Shown: positions 50,249-59,065, counted from the first letter of the stretch. The stretch: 64,000 bases of DNA from Reclinomonas americana ATCC 50394 (GCA_048213135.1 PS015010.1:558001-622000), one strand, 5' to 3'. Numbers and translations are program-made. The notes: generated by a model from the sequence alone, not told the origin.

Positions 50249-51673
50249 TCACTTCATCGACTCTTCAAAACTCTTGATCTTATTATAAAGTGTTTTCCGG
50301 TCGATCTTCAGTTTTTCCGCGGCCTTGGTCTTATTGAAATTGACTTCTTTCAGTACGGCCATTATGGCTTCGTATTCTGATCGGGTGGTTGCGTCTTTCA
50401 GGCTGAGCTCCTTTTTTTCAACGGGAGCTGCAGGTATGGCTGATTCCGTAGCGGTAACTTCCTGTCTTTCTGTGAAAGCGCCTCCGCCGGTAATGTCCCA
50501 GGGCAGTGTTTTAGCATTAATACGCCCGCCGGTAGTGAGCAATACGGCCCTGCGCACCACGTTGCGGAATTCCCGCAGGTTGCCCGGCCAGGCATAATTA
50601 ACAAACATGTCCATCACTTCATCATCGAAACCCTCCACGTCTTTGCCGAGCTCTGTTTTTGTTTTATTTAAAAAGAATTCTGCGAACATGGGGATGTCCT
50701 GTTTGCGGTTACGCAACGGCGGCAGGTTGATCGAGAACTCGTTGAAGCGATGATACAGATCTTCCCTGAACTTGCCCTTGCGGTAAGCTTCCTGCAGGTT
50801 CTCATTGGAAGCCACCAGTATTCGTATGTCGAGCGGCATCTCTTTGGTGCCGCCAACGCGTTTGAATTTCCTTTCCTGTATTACACGGAGCAGGGAAGCC
50901 TGTATTTCGTAGGAAAGATTGCCCACTTCATCCAGGAACAGGGTGCCGCCGTTGGCCAGCTCAAAATGCCCTTCTTTATCGCTCAACGCACCGGTGAAAG
51001 CGCCTTTCATATGGCCGAACAATTCACTTCCGGAGAGCTCCTTGGAGAGTGTGCCGCAATCAACGGCAACAAATGGTTTGTCTTTCCGGTTGCTGCGGTT
51101 GTGAATGGTTTGGGCGATCACTTCTTTGCCGGTACCGCTTTCGCCATAAAGGATGATACTGTAATCGGTAGGGGCCACAATATCGATCTGGCGGTACAAC
51201 TCACGGGTACTGTCGGCTTCACCAATCATGTATTCACCGTTTGACTGGGGAGAACGCCTGGTGCCCTTGATGGGAGTGGCAGCCGTTGTTCCGGGTGTTT
51301 CGGAACGGCCGGAACTGTCAATTGCCGATTGCAGTACATTCAATACTTCTTCCGGGATAAGGGGCTTGGTGATGTAATCATAAGCCCCGTTCTTGATCAC
51401 TTCAACGGCTGTTTTGATGTCGGAATAGCCGGTAATGATAAGAAAAATAACATCGGGATTAATCGCCCTTACTTCCTGCAGGACATCTTTACCTTCTTTA
51501 TCACCCAACCGGTAGTCGCAGATCACGATATCAAAAGGTTCTTCCTTGAATTTGGCGATCCCTTTATTTCCGGTGTGTGCCATATCCACTTCGTACCCGT
51601 TACGGGTAAGGAAACGGGAGAGGAGATAACAGATGTCGAGATCGTCATCTATCAATAAGATCTTTTTTTTCAT
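50249..51673 (-). CDS. NtrC-family sigma-54-dependent response regulator
   Basis: 474 residues in three domains. Receiver with acceptor Asp in VICDYRLGD (about residues 51-59); AAA+ activator with GESGTGKE, the sigma-54 contact loop GAFTGA, and DEVGNLSYEIQ; and a Fis-type helix-turn-helix at the end (NKTKAAEKLKIDRKTLYNKI). It activates sigma-54 promoters on phosphorylation. The start MKKKILLID reads through an A8 run without a frame loss. A sigma-54-like promoter lies on the opposite side of the 250-bp gap and the probable kinase gene is at 52856. Confidence 0.94.
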   Translation of the reverse strand: MKKKILLIDDDLDICYLLSRFLTRNGYEVDMAHTGNKGIAKFKEEPFDIVICDYRLGDKEGKDVLQEVRAINPDVIFLIITGYSDIKTAVEVIKNGAYDYITKPLIPEEVLNVLQSAIDSSGRSETPGTTAATPIKGTRRSPQSNGEYMIGEADSTRELYRQIDIVAPTDYSIILYGESGTGKEVIAQTIHNRSNRKDKPFVAVDCGTLSKELSGSELFGHMKGAFTGALSDKEGHFELANGGTLFLDEVGNLSYEIQASLLRVIQERKFKRVGGTKEMPLDIRILVASNENLQEAYRKGKFREDLYHRFNEFSINLPPLRNRKQDIPMFAEFFLNKTKTELGKDVEGFDDEVMDMFVNYAWPGNLREFRNVVRRAVLLTTGGRINAKTLPWDITGGGAFTERQEVTATESAIPAAPVEKKELSLKDATTRSEYEAIMAVLKEVNFNKTKAAEKLKIDRKTLYNKIKSFEESMK

Positions 51674-51858
51674 ACACGTAAATGGTTTGTGCTAATAACT
51701 GGGTTAAGTGAATTACAGGTTTTTCATTGAACTATAGCTGACCCTAATTTATAAACTACCGTGCCAATTTTTCAGACCCGGGGGTCATTTTACTGAAATA
51801 TTTCTGAAAAACGCTGTTTATCGACTTTTACAGCGTTTTTGCGGTGCAAAACCCGAAC

Positions 51859-51873
51859 TGGCAATATTATTGT
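51859..51873 (+). promoter_or_regulatory. sigma-54 promoter (candidate)
   Basis: TGGCAATATTATTGT fits TGGCAC-N5-TTGC in spacing with two mismatches (A for C after TGGCA, and final T for C). It lies 51 bases upstream of the REC-only gene and divergent from an NtrC-type regulator. The rest of 51674-51858 shows only a near-palindrome AAACGCTGTTTATCG / TACAGCGTTT around 51812-51840, possibly an activator site. Confidence 0.55.
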
Positions 51874-51923
51874 GGGAAAGAGGCCGTATACGATGGCTTG
51901 CCTAACCCATTGTCGATAAAACC

Positions 51924-52277
51924 TTGAAAGTATTAATCATAGAAGACGAAAAAGACATTTGTTACCTTCTTGCCAGCATGCTGAGGCAGCGGAATATCCA
52001 TGCCCGGTTTGTGAATACCCTTAAAGAAGCAAAGCTTGAACTGGAAAGGGATATACCTGAACTGATCTTTCTCGACAATCACCTTCCCGATGGCCTGGGA
52101 ATGGACTTCGTACTCCATATCAAAGAAAAAAATGAGAGCACCCGCATCATCATGATAACGGCCCACGACACACCCGAAGACCGGCAACTCGCAAGGCAGC
52201 GGAAAGTAGATCATTTTATCGGCAAACCCTTCACCCGAGAGTCCATTTTCAGCACTTTATCACAGCTCGAAGTATAG
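51924..52277 (+). CDS. single-domain response regulator (REC only)
   Basis: 117 residues, just a receiver domain: IIEDEKD acid pocket, acceptor Asp in FLDNHLPDGLG, Thr in MITAHDT and the Lys in IGKPF. No output domain, so it may act as phosphate sink or by protein contact. The start is TTG at 51924. It is probably expressed from the sigma-54-like promoter upstream. Confidence 0.88.
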   Translation: MKVLIIEDEKDICYLLASMLRQRNIHARFVNTLKEAKLELERDIPELIFLDNHLPDGLGMDFVLHIKEKNESTRIIMITAHDTPEDRQLARQRKVDHFIGKPFTRESIFSTLSQLEV

Positions 52278-52435
52278 AAATAGCTCCCGCAGTGGGGAAT
52301 AATTTCCCCGAACATCCCAGCCTTTTTTTTCGGAAATTTCCTCCTGTCGCTTAATCGTACCTGTTTTGTCCACAAGACAAAAACTGGCAGAGTTTTTTAT
52401 TACTTATAATCAACCGAATATAAACGATAAACGAT

Positions 52436-52588
52436 ATGGGAAACTTACTTTACCTGATAGCTGTGATCCTCGTGATCGCCTGGGCCGTCGGATTCCTCGG
52501 ATATCACGCATCTGGGCTGATACACATTCTGCTGGTTATTGCGATTATAGCTGTATTGCTTAAGGTGATCAGAAGAAGTACGGATTAA
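52436..52588 (+). CDS. Lmo0937-family small membrane protein
   Basis: 50 residues: MGNLLYLIAVILVIAWAVGF, then GYHASGLIHILLVIAIIAVL and KVIRRSTD. Two hydrophobic helices around a GYHASG turn match the Lmo0937 family of tiny envelope proteins, often induced by stress. Function unknown. A weak TGGCAG element at about 52384 recalls a -24 box but lacks a -12 match. Confidence 0.8.
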   Translation: MGNLLYLIAVILVIAWAVGFLGYHASGLIHILLVIAIIAVLLKVIRRSTD

Positions 52589-52618
52589 TAGCGGTTATAC
52601 ATCCTCAACAACCACACT

Positions 52619-52801
52619 ATGAAAAAAGAAGAATTACAAAAAGCCTGGCAGGAAGTGCAGGAGCGGCTGGGCTTCCAGGGGCTTCATATTGATGAGACGG
52701 TATCCTCCTTCCTGGAAGAGAAGAACCACAGTCTGCTGTTACTGCTTACACCATCACCTGCAGCACCGGCTGGTAAAAATAACGACCGCGATAAAAAATA
52801 A
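52619..52801 (+). CDS. hypothetical small protein
   Basis: 60 residues (MKKEELQKAWQEVQERLG at the start), a charged helix followed by a Leu-rich and Pro/Ala-rich tail. No family recognised. It follows the Lmo0937 gene by 30 bases and ends 55 bases before the convergent kinase gene; coding is supported by position and a clean ATG only. Confidence 0.5.
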   Translation: MKKEELQKAWQEVQERLGFQGLHIDETVSSFLEEKNHSLLLLLTPSPAAPAGKNNDRDKK

Positions 52802-52855
52802 TTACACTCCCGGCATTTTACTGGTTTACATATACCCTCATTTCCCGGGGTAACG

Positions 52856-54256
52856 CTATGCCGTAAAGTCAAGCTTAATGATGAATGTGGTGCCTTTACC
52901 GGGTTCGCTTGTCACATCAATGGAGCCTTTGTGATTGAGAATGATGTTTTGTGTATTGGTGAGCCCAAGGCCGGTGCCTTTTTCCTTACTGGTAAAGAAG
53001 GGTTCGAATAATTTGGATAGGGACTCCCTGTTCATACCCATTCCATTGTCTGCGATGGTAATCACGCATTTATTATTCACTGCTGTAGTGGAAATACTGA
53101 GTACGCCTTCCCCGGGTTTCATAGCTTCCAGGGCATTCACAATAATGTTCAGCAGGGCGATCTTGATCTTTTCCTTATCTACGATAATGTGCTTCAGTCC
53201 GGGTGCCAGGTTCACTTCTGTGCGTATGCCGTTCAGTTCTATCCTGTCCCTGGCAAAGTCGAGTGTTTCTTCCACAAGTTCATTGATGGAGTTGGTGCTG
53301 AACTGTAGTTCGGCATATTTGGTCGCGTTCAGGAGGTCAGATACCAGTTGATTGATCCTGTCGCCGTTACGTTTCACCATGTCGAGCAGCATACTGTTCT
53401 CTTCATCGGCAGCTGCCATATCCCTTAATTGTTCTGTTGCCAGACTGATATTGGTAAGCGGGTTACGCACTTCATGCGCTATAGTCCTGGCAATACGGCC
53501 GGTGGAAGCAAATTTTTCGAGCTGCCGCAATTCGGTCAGTTCCCTGTTGGCCACATCCAGTTCCGCGATCCTCGATTCAAGCTGTTTGCGGTACTGCAGC
53601 GTTTTTTCATCGGCTTCCCGTCTCGACCTGTTTTCCCTGGCATAAGTAATAAGGGAATAAACACTGAGCAGTACGGCGATCATCAGTGAGGCGATATTAA
53701 TGGTGTTGATGGAAGTACGGTAGGCCGTCAGTTCCTCCAGCCGGTTTTCCATGAGTGCATTTTCATAGAACTGCATTTTATTGACCATGCGTTTCATGTC
53801 CTTCATTCTCCTGATCGCCCGGTCGGTAAAGTCCCTTACGGTATCCGTTACCTTAAGGTTGCCGGCCATGAAGATGCGGGATCCATTGCGCATGAGTTCC
53901 ATCCTGTCGCGGATGATGGCGGTGAGGGTATCCATATTGCGCATCTGCTCTTCATTATCGGTAAGCAGGGCGCGGGTTTTGGTGATATTGGTATCGATCC
54001 TTACAAGACTGAGATTATGATCGTCGAGAAACGCGGAGTCCTTCATCAGTAAAAAGCCACGATAGGCGGATTCCGCTTCCTTTACTTCCGACTCCACTTT
54101 TTCAAGAGAACTGATCACCACATCTTTATGATTAATGGCACGGGTCTGCCTGAACATCTGGTTGGTAGTAAAAAAAAGCAGGATATACGACAGCAGCAGC
54201 AGCAGGAAGGCCGTAAGATAACCTACCCGTATTTTTTTATCAATGATGTATTTCAT
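52856..54256 (-). CDS. membrane sensor histidine kinase with CHASE3-type sensor
   Basis: 466 residues. Two membrane segments (AFLLLLLSYILLFFTTNQMF at about 16-35; NIASLMIAVLLSVYSLITYA at about 190) flank a helical extracytoplasmic domain of CHASE3 type (VESEVKEAESAYRGFLLMKD). Then a coiled coil, the HisKA helix with IAHEVRNPLTN, and the HATPase domain with NIIVNALEAM, DNGMGM and GTGLGLTNTQ. Likely partner of the NtrC-type regulator 1.2 kb away, inferred from proximity. Confidence 0.92.
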   Translation of the reverse strand: MKYIIDKKIRVGYLTAFLLLLLSYILLFFTTNQMFRQTRAINHKDVVISSLEKVESEVKEAESAYRGFLLMKDSAFLDDHNLSLVRIDTNITKTRALLTDNEEQMRNMDTLTAIIRDRMELMRNGSRIFMAGNLKVTDTVRDFTDRAIRRMKDMKRMVNKMQFYENALMENRLEELTAYRTSINTINIASLMIAVLLSVYSLITYARENRSRREADEKTLQYRKQLESRIAELDVANRELTELRQLEKFASTGRIARTIAHEVRNPLTNISLATEQLRDMAAADEENSMLLDMVKRNGDRINQLVSDLLNATKYAELQFSTNSINELVEETLDFARDRIELNGIRTEVNLAPGLKHIIVDKEKIKIALLNIIVNALEAMKPGEGVLSISTTAVNNKCVITIADNGMGMNRESLSKLFEPFFTSKEKGTGLGLTNTQNIILNHKGSIDVTSEPGKGTTFIIKLDFTA

Positions 54257-54460
54257 TATTTTCTTTTTCCCGTTTTTTCCAACTGATCAGGAAGGCTGGT
54301 TTATATGATCAGGTTATGAAGTTAACAAATAAGATGCAGGACAGGCAATGACTTGTCAACATTTATAAAGAAGCTTGATTGCTGATAAAAATAGCAGATC
54401 TCTTCGTGGATGTTCACGGCAAGGCCTGTCCGAAACCAGGCCCTGCCGCGAAAAGTTTTT

Positions 54461-55018
54461 TTATTTTGGTGTGGAAAAACCACTTTCAATAGAGTGCATC
54501 AGGGAAGATATGGGACCTTCCATTTTATTGGTCTTATCATCAAGAGTTGTATCGCCCAGCAATTCACCCATATTAAGACTTGCGGGAAGGTAAGGAAGTA
54601 TATTGTTCCGCTCCGCGGATACCAGCAACTCCACAGTCTTTACAGGATCCTTATCACCTGCCGGTACCTGCGACCTGATGAGCCTGATGGCTTCAGCCAT
54701 AACATCATTCATATGATTTTTAACACTTGCTGTATCATATCCCGCGTATTGCGATACCCTTTTTACTGCTTCGGCGGCCTTATCGCCCCAAACCAGGGTT
54801 ACCCAATCTGTGGAATTGTTTTCCCTTAATGCTGCTTCAACGCCTTCGTCTTTTTTAAGGAACTGGTACAAAGCGATCAGTGATGAAGATACAACTGCCT
54901 GCGACATCCTTTTTTCATCGGGTGTGCTGGGCGTAACATCCTGCAGGTTGGGGTCTATCTTTTGTAATTGCGGGTAGCCTAAATTCGACTGAACCTGCTG
55001 TAATAAGTTGATTGACAT
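54461..55018 (-). CDS. hypothetical soluble protein
   Basis: 185 residues, no signal or membrane segment, mostly helical, family not recognised. The first 60 residues contain LLQQVQSNLGYPQLQKIDPN, the middle a helix set ending in YQFLKKDEG. A hairpin CGGCAAGGCCT / AGGCCCTGCCG at 54418-54450 lies just past its stop, in the 204-bp gap before the kinase. Its place between stress-type genes suggests, but does not show, a stress role. Confidence 0.7.
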   Translation of the reverse strand: MSINLLQQVQSNLGYPQLQKIDPNLQDVTPSTPDEKRMSQAVVSSSLIALYQFLKKDEGVEAALRENNSTDWVTLVWGDKAAEAVKRVSQYAGYDTASVKNHMNDVMAEAIRLIRSQVPAGDKDPVKTVELLVSAERNNILPYLPASLNMGELLGDTTLDDKTNKMEGPISSLMHSIESGFSTPK

Positions 55019-55150
55019 AACTGTTGTTTTAGTTGATCTTAAAAGGTGGTGTTCTTTGTTGATAACCTAAAAAAAGTATGCCACAAAATGGTACGGAGTT
55101 GGATGGATAGTAAAGTGTAACCTGATTCATCAACCCGAAAATTTTATTTT

Positions 55151-55495
55151 ATGAGCATAACGCCAGGCCAAATGACAACATTAAGTTCCGTGCTGGAAAA
55201 ACTCCGTGTAAAAAAGATCGATAATGAATTCCGGCTGGAACCCGAAGGGTTTACTACCGGTAAAGGAAAGTTTTACCAGCCAGGTGACCTGAGAATTATC
55301 AAGACCTATCGTTTCGAGGGCGACTCCGATCCGTCCGACTCTTCCATCGTATATGTAATTGAGGCCGCCGATGGTTTGACAGGGTATACCATGGATGCAT
55401 ACGGTGCTTACAGCAATCATGAAGACGATGGCTATGATGATTTTATAAGAAAGATACCTATGGAAGAACGTGACGAACAGGCGATCTTCAGATAG
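55151..55495 (+). CDS. conserved small hypothetical protein
   Basis: 114 residues. MTTLSSVLEKLRVKKIDNEF and YQPGDLRIIKTYRFEGDSDP are typical of a small Bacteroidota family that databases often label phosphoribosylpyrophosphate synthetase; this protein is far too short and lacks PRPP synthase motifs, so that label should not be used. Acidic C-terminal half (GAYSNHEDDGYDDF). Divergent from the 54461 gene. Confidence 0.75.
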   Translation: MSITPGQMTTLSSVLEKLRVKKIDNEFRLEPEGFTTGKGKFYQPGDLRIIKTYRFEGDSDPSDSSIVYVIEAADGLTGYTMDAYGAYSNHEDDGYDDFIRKIPMEERDEQAIFR

Positions 55496-55550
55496 ATGTG
55501 GCTGACTCCCGGTGCCCATAGCGGATAACCGGGGTTTATACACAGGTAAA

Positions 55551-55680
55551 AAGGAGAGGGCTTCCGAAAGGGGGCCTTCTTCGTTTTTCGGTATACCTTA
55601 TCCGCACATCTTCACATTCTCACATCCGCACATCCACACATCCGCATATTTACACATTCGCACATCTACATTTTTAGGGA
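55551..55680 (+). repeat. hairpin and CACATCCGCA repeat run in a 331-bp gap
   Basis: The gap 55496-55826 contains no supportable gene. At 55551-55587 an imperfect GC-rich hairpin (GGGCTTCC-GAAA-GGGGGCC core) is followed by TTCGTTTTT and may end the 55151 transcript. From 55599 to 55676 there are nine or so degenerate units such as CACATCTTCA, CACATCCGCA, CACATCCACA and CACATTCGCA. Confidence 0.7.
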
Positions 55681-55826
55681 TTTTCTTCCTCAATGGGGGA
55701 AATATTTAACCGGCTGTTCCATCTTATCCGTGTATAACTGCCGCAAAACAGCGGTTCTGTCATGCAGGCATTCAATTTGAAATAAGGTAATCGACCAACA
55801 TAAGTTTTTAACCAAACGATTTTATT

Positions 55827-56423
55827 ATGAAAAGCACAATCCAGTTATTTACAACTACCGCAATCGTCTTTATGATGATCACCGGTTGCAATAATAACGA
55901 TACATCAAAACCGGGTGATGAAGTGGTGGTGGCAGATACGCCGTCCACTACAACGACTACTGTATCACCCACCACATCGGCACCCACCGTAATGGACACT
56001 TCTTCAAAAGTAAAACCCAATCCCGCCAAAAAGGGAATGAAAGGAAAAGTAGCCGTTACCGGTATGGCCAAACCTGCCAACGCGGTAATGGAACTGGACA
56101 AGGAAGGTATTTACAGCAGTGCTGAAGTATTGCCATCATATCCTGGCGGTGAAACTGCACTGGGTGACTATTTCTCTAAAAATATTGAATATCCTGAAGA
56201 GGCTTCCGCTGAAGGCGTAGAAGGCACTGTAACCATCAATTTTGTTGTGGATGAGAATGGCCGTTATTCTTCACCAGTTATTGCCAGTCCCAGGCTGGGG
56301 TATGGTTTGGAAGAAGAAGCGCTGCGGGTGTTCAACAGTATGCCTAAATGGAACCCGGGTCGTATCAAGGGCAAAAATGTAAAGACAAGGTACACCCTGC
56401 CCATCAATTTCCAGTTGTATTAG
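55827..56423 (+). CDS. lipoprotein with TonB C-terminal domain
   Basis: 198 residues. Lipoprotein signal (FTTTAIVFMMITGC), a Thr/Pro-rich linker (TPSTTTTTVSPTTSAPTV) and a C-terminal TonB-type domain: YPGGETALGDYFSKNIEYPE, GTVTINFVVDENGR and MPKWNPGRIKGKNVKTRYTL. There is no N-terminal transmembrane anchor, so it is not a full TonB; lipid-anchored TonB-C proteins are common in this phylum and their job is unclear. Confidence 0.82.
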   Translation: MKSTIQLFTTTAIVFMMITGCNNNDTSKPGDEVVVADTPSTTTTTVSPTTSAPTVMDTSSKVKPNPAKKGMKGKVAVTGMAKPANAVMELDKEGIYSSAEVLPSYPGGETALGDYFSKNIEYPEEASAEGVEGTVTINFVVDENGRYSSPVIASPRLGYGLEEEALRVFNSMPKWNPGRIKGKNVKTRYTLPINFQLY

Positions 56424-56497
56424 TGGTCAGCTAATAGATAGATTCAGCTTGCAGGAACAATGTTTAACAAAGAGGTTAATGGTAAGGGCTGAACAAG

Positions 56498-56524
56498 AGC
56501 TCCGGGTAATACCGGGGCTTTTTT
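56498..56524 (+). terminator. Rho-independent terminator after the TonB-C lipoprotein
   Basis: AGCTCCGG / CCGGGGCT stem (one G-U) around GTAATA, followed by TTTTTT, directly before the convergent ytxJ stop. Confidence 0.75.
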
Positions 56525-56858
56525 ATGCTGCGCTGGCCTGTTCGGTAATGTCTTCCATGGTAATGCCGTGGTGACTTTCCTCGTAAATACATTCGGTATT
56601 CCTGATCAGCAGCACCTGCGGTGATTCATGGTATACCTGGAAAGTTTCGGCTACCTGGTCAAACAGGGAGCGGTAAAGTATGAGGTCAAGAAAGTAAAAG
56701 TCAATTGCCGGGAGCGGGGAGGTTCTTTCCAGCCGGTTCTTTACCATGGAACTGATGCTGCACCGGGTACTGTGCTTAAAGATCAGTTGCGGTTTTGTAG
56801 CGGAGAGTTGCCTGATTTGGTCCAGTTGTGTTTCGCTGGTCAGTGGTATCCAGTTCAT
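56523..56858 (-). CDS. YtxJ-like monothiol bacilliredoxin-type protein
   Basis: 111 residues, thioredoxin-like fold. The motif KHSTRCSISS holds one active-site Cys, as in the YtxJ (DUF2847) family linked to bacillithiol; SPQVLLIRNTECIYEESH is the conserved late strand with the cis-Pro. It likely exchanges thiols with bacillithiolated proteins. A 37-codon lipoprotein gene lies 12 bases upstream and probably shares the operon. Confidence 0.85.
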   Translation of the reverse strand: MNWIPLTSETQLDQIRQLSATKPQLIFKHSTRCSISSMVKNRLERTSPLPAIDFYFLDLILYRSLFDQVAETFQVYHESPQVLLIRNTECIYEESHHGITMEDITEQASAA

Positions 56859-56870
56859 CAGGGCGCCGGC

Positions 56871-56984
56871 TTAGTGAATGATCTTTTCGTTCATAGGGCA
56901 ACCTGACTTACGGCTTGGGCTGCAATTGCTGAAAAAAGCAACGACCATTACCAGGGCCAGGAAAACAAAAAATATTCTTTTCAT
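56871..56984 (-). CDS. 37-residue lipoprotein
   Basis: MKRIFFVFLALVMVVAFFSN then CSPSRKSGCPMNEKIIH. A signal peptide with a plausible lipobox (FFSNC) leaves a mature peptide of about 17 residues with a second Cys (GCPMN). Such tiny lipoproteins recur in Bacteroidota; function unknown. It is 12 bases upstream of ytxJ. Confidence 0.7.
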   Translation of the reverse strand: MKRIFFVFLALVMVVAFFSNCSPSRKSGCPMNEKIIH

Positions 56985-57163
56985 CTGTTACTATTTGATG
57001 GTAAAAAACTATTATTGCAAATTATTTGTCACGGCAAAGGTAATGGACAGGCGGTAAAACGCGAAATTACGCTCTGCTTAATTTTGAACGGTTTGGCCCC
57101 GTTCACCTATGACTATACCATAACAGATCACTTTAATTTAACCCAAAAACTTTAGAATCCAAC

Positions 57164-57934
57164 ATGTTACAGCTTTCCAGGCCTATTGCTTTTATTGACC
57201 TCGAGACTACGGGTGTCAGCCTTTCAACCGACAGGATTGTTGAAATTGCCATTATTAAATTGCTTCCGGATGGCAGCAGGCAAACCAAAAGAAAACTGCT
57301 CAACCCGCAGATTCCCATTCCCAAAACCGCCAGCGATATACACGGCATCACCGATGATATGGTGAAAGACGCTCCAACTTTTAAAAGTGCTGCCAACGAG
57401 ATCAAAGTGTTTATCGAGAACTGCGACCTCGGCGGGTACAACAGCAACCGTTTCGATATTCCCATCCTCATGGAAGAATTTTTGAGGGCCGGGCTCGAAG
57501 TTGATCTTACCAAAAGGCGTATGATTGATGTGCAGCATATTTTTTATACGATGGAACCGCGTACCCTTTCTGCAGCTTATAAATTCTACTGCGAGAAAGA
57601 ACTCGTGGATGCACATAGCGCGGAAGCTGATATCGCCGCCACTATTGATGTGCTCGATGCACAGTTGCAGCGTTATAATAACCTCGGCGATTCGGTAGAT
57701 TCCATACTTGCCGTTATCGGGGAAGACAAGATCGTTGACTATGCCCGCAGGTTCTGTTTTGATGACAAAGGCAACGAATTGTTCAATTTCGGTAAGCACA
57801 AAGGTAAACTGGTTACCGATGTACTGAAGGCCGAACCACAGTATTATGACTGGATGATGCGTGGCGATTTTCCCCTGCATACCAAGCAGAAACTCACCGA
57901 GATATTCAACAGGACCCTGTTAAAAAATAATTAA
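57164..57934 (+). CDS. DEDDh 3'-5' exonuclease, DNA polymerase III epsilon-like
   Basis: 256 residues. The exonuclease motifs are FIDLETTGV (Exo I, Asp-Glu), YNSNRFDIPIL (Exo II) and HSAEADIAAT (Exo III His and Asp), giving a complete DEDDh site. The C-terminal 70 residues (FNFGKHKGKLVTDVLKAEPQ) form an extra domain seen in Bacteroidota homologues. It acts as proofreading or repair exonuclease; whether it partners the replicase is not known. Confidence 0.9.
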   Translation: MLQLSRPIAFIDLETTGVSLSTDRIVEIAIIKLLPDGSRQTKRKLLNPQIPIPKTASDIHGITDDMVKDAPTFKSAANEIKVFIENCDLGGYNSNRFDIPILMEEFLRAGLEVDLTKRRMIDVQHIFYTMEPRTLSAAYKFYCEKELVDAHSAEADIAATIDVLDAQLQRYNNLGDSVDSILAVIGEDKIVDYARRFCFDDKGNELFNFGKHKGKLVTDVLKAEPQYYDWMMRGDFPLHTKQKLTEIFNRTLLKNN

Positions 57935-57981
57935 TTGCACCCTGTCAGTAAGATGTTAACAGGGCTTTCCTTATTTTATTG

Positions 57982-57989
57982 TAAATTTG
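57982..57989 (+). promoter_or_regulatory. -7 box before the glycosyltransferase (candidate)
   Basis: TAAATTTG fits TAnnTTTG. Because a possible TTG start at 57987 falls inside this box, translation more probably starts at the second TTG, 58014. Confidence 0.45.
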
Positions 57990-58013
57990 AAGGACGATAA
58001 AGGGTTATATATA

Positions 58014-58805
58014 TTGGAGAAACTTGTTATCATACCTACTTACAATGAAAAGGAGAATATCCGTGCCATCATTGACACTGTCTTTGGTTTACAGCAGGGG
58101 TATCATGTCCTGATCATTGATGATGGCTCTCCCGATGGTACCGCTGCTATCGTTCAATCCCTTTTTGAAACTTATCCCGGTCAGCTTTTCCTGGAACAGC
58201 GTGTTGGCAAACTCGGATTGGGTACCGCCTATATTCATGGCTTCAAATGGGCCATTGAAAAAGGCTACCGCTTCATATTTGAAATGGATGCCGACTTCTC
58301 TCACAACCCCAACGACCTCGAAAGATTGTATACTGCCTGCAAACAGGGAGCAGCTGTAGCTGTTGGTTCACGTTACGTAAAGAACGGGGCGGTTGAGAAC
58401 TGGCCTGCCAACCGTATTGCTTTATCAAAAGGCGCTTCACTCTATACCCGCCTCATTACCTGGATGCCCATAAAAGATCCGACTGCCGGTTTTGTTTGTT
58501 ACCGCAGGGAGGTACTGGAAACCATTAATTTCGATAGCATCAGTTTTGTAGGATACGCCTTCCAGATCGAAATGAAATTCGCCGCCTGGAAACTGGGCTT
58601 TAAGATCGTGGAAGTGCCCATCACCTTTATTGACCGTAAACTCGGCGCCAGCAAAATGAATAAAGGGATTGTTAAGGAAGGCATACTCGGTGTATTGCAA
58701 CTCCGCTGGCAAAGCCTGTTCAAGAACTACCGTAAAAAACTCACCAATACGGATTATCCCTCCAATGTTAGTTTTCAGCAACCCGATGTGCTGACGAGCA
58801 ACTAG
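58014..58805 (+). CDS. GT2 polyprenol-phosphate sugar transferase (DPM1-like)
   Basis: 263 residues from TTG at 58014 (MEKLVIIPTYNEKENI). GT-A fold: DDGSPDGTA and FEMDADFSHNP (DxD) with VGSRYVKNG and the late KLGASKMNKGIV. It matches polyprenol monophosphomannose synthases, which move mannose or glucose from a nucleotide sugar to undecaprenyl phosphate at the inner face of the membrane. No C-terminal membrane segments, so it is the short type. Sugar is not determined. Confidence 0.88.
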   Translation: MEKLVIIPTYNEKENIRAIIDTVFGLQQGYHVLIIDDGSPDGTAAIVQSLFETYPGQLFLEQRVGKLGLGTAYIHGFKWAIEKGYRFIFEMDADFSHNPNDLERLYTACKQGAAVAVGSRYVKNGAVENWPANRIALSKGASLYTRLITWMPIKDPTAGFVCYRREVLETINFDSISFVGYAFQIEMKFAAWKLGFKIVEVPITFIDRKLGASKMNKGIVKEGILGVLQLRWQSLFKNYRKKLTNTDYPSNVSFQQPDVLTSN

Positions 58806-59010
58806 TCTAATTCTAATTACGAATTACCAATTACGAATTTATCCTGAGCGAAGCGAAGGACTCCTGCATTTTCAAATCTCCAAACCTCCAAATCTCCAAA
58901 TCATCACATCCACTCATTCGCACATCTGCACATCCGCATATCCTCCATCTGCACATTTTCAAATCTCCAAATCATCACATCTGCACATCCCGCACATTCC
59001 CGCATTAACG
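58806..59010. repeat. composite dispersed repeat after the glycosyltransferase
   Basis: 58806-58840 AATTACGAATTACCAATTAC units; 58841-58861 TCCTGAGCGAAGCGAAGGAC; 58870-59008 many units of the types AATCTCCAAA and CACATCTGCACATCCGCATA. Module order is that of 4528-4735. No gene in this 260-bp gap. Confidence 0.8.
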
Positions 59011-59065
59011 TTTCATTAATGTGTAAATTTTATTAGCCCTGCATCCGTATAACAAATCAATTGTT

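Noticed and set aside
52376-52400. TGGCAGAGTTTTTTA as a second sigma-54 promoter before the Lmo0937 gene
   Set aside because: The -24 half fits but the -12 half lacks the required G, so it is too weak.
55151-55495. Phosphoribosylpyrophosphate synthetase label for the 114-residue protein
   Set aside because: Too short and without PRPP synthase motifs; treated as unknown.
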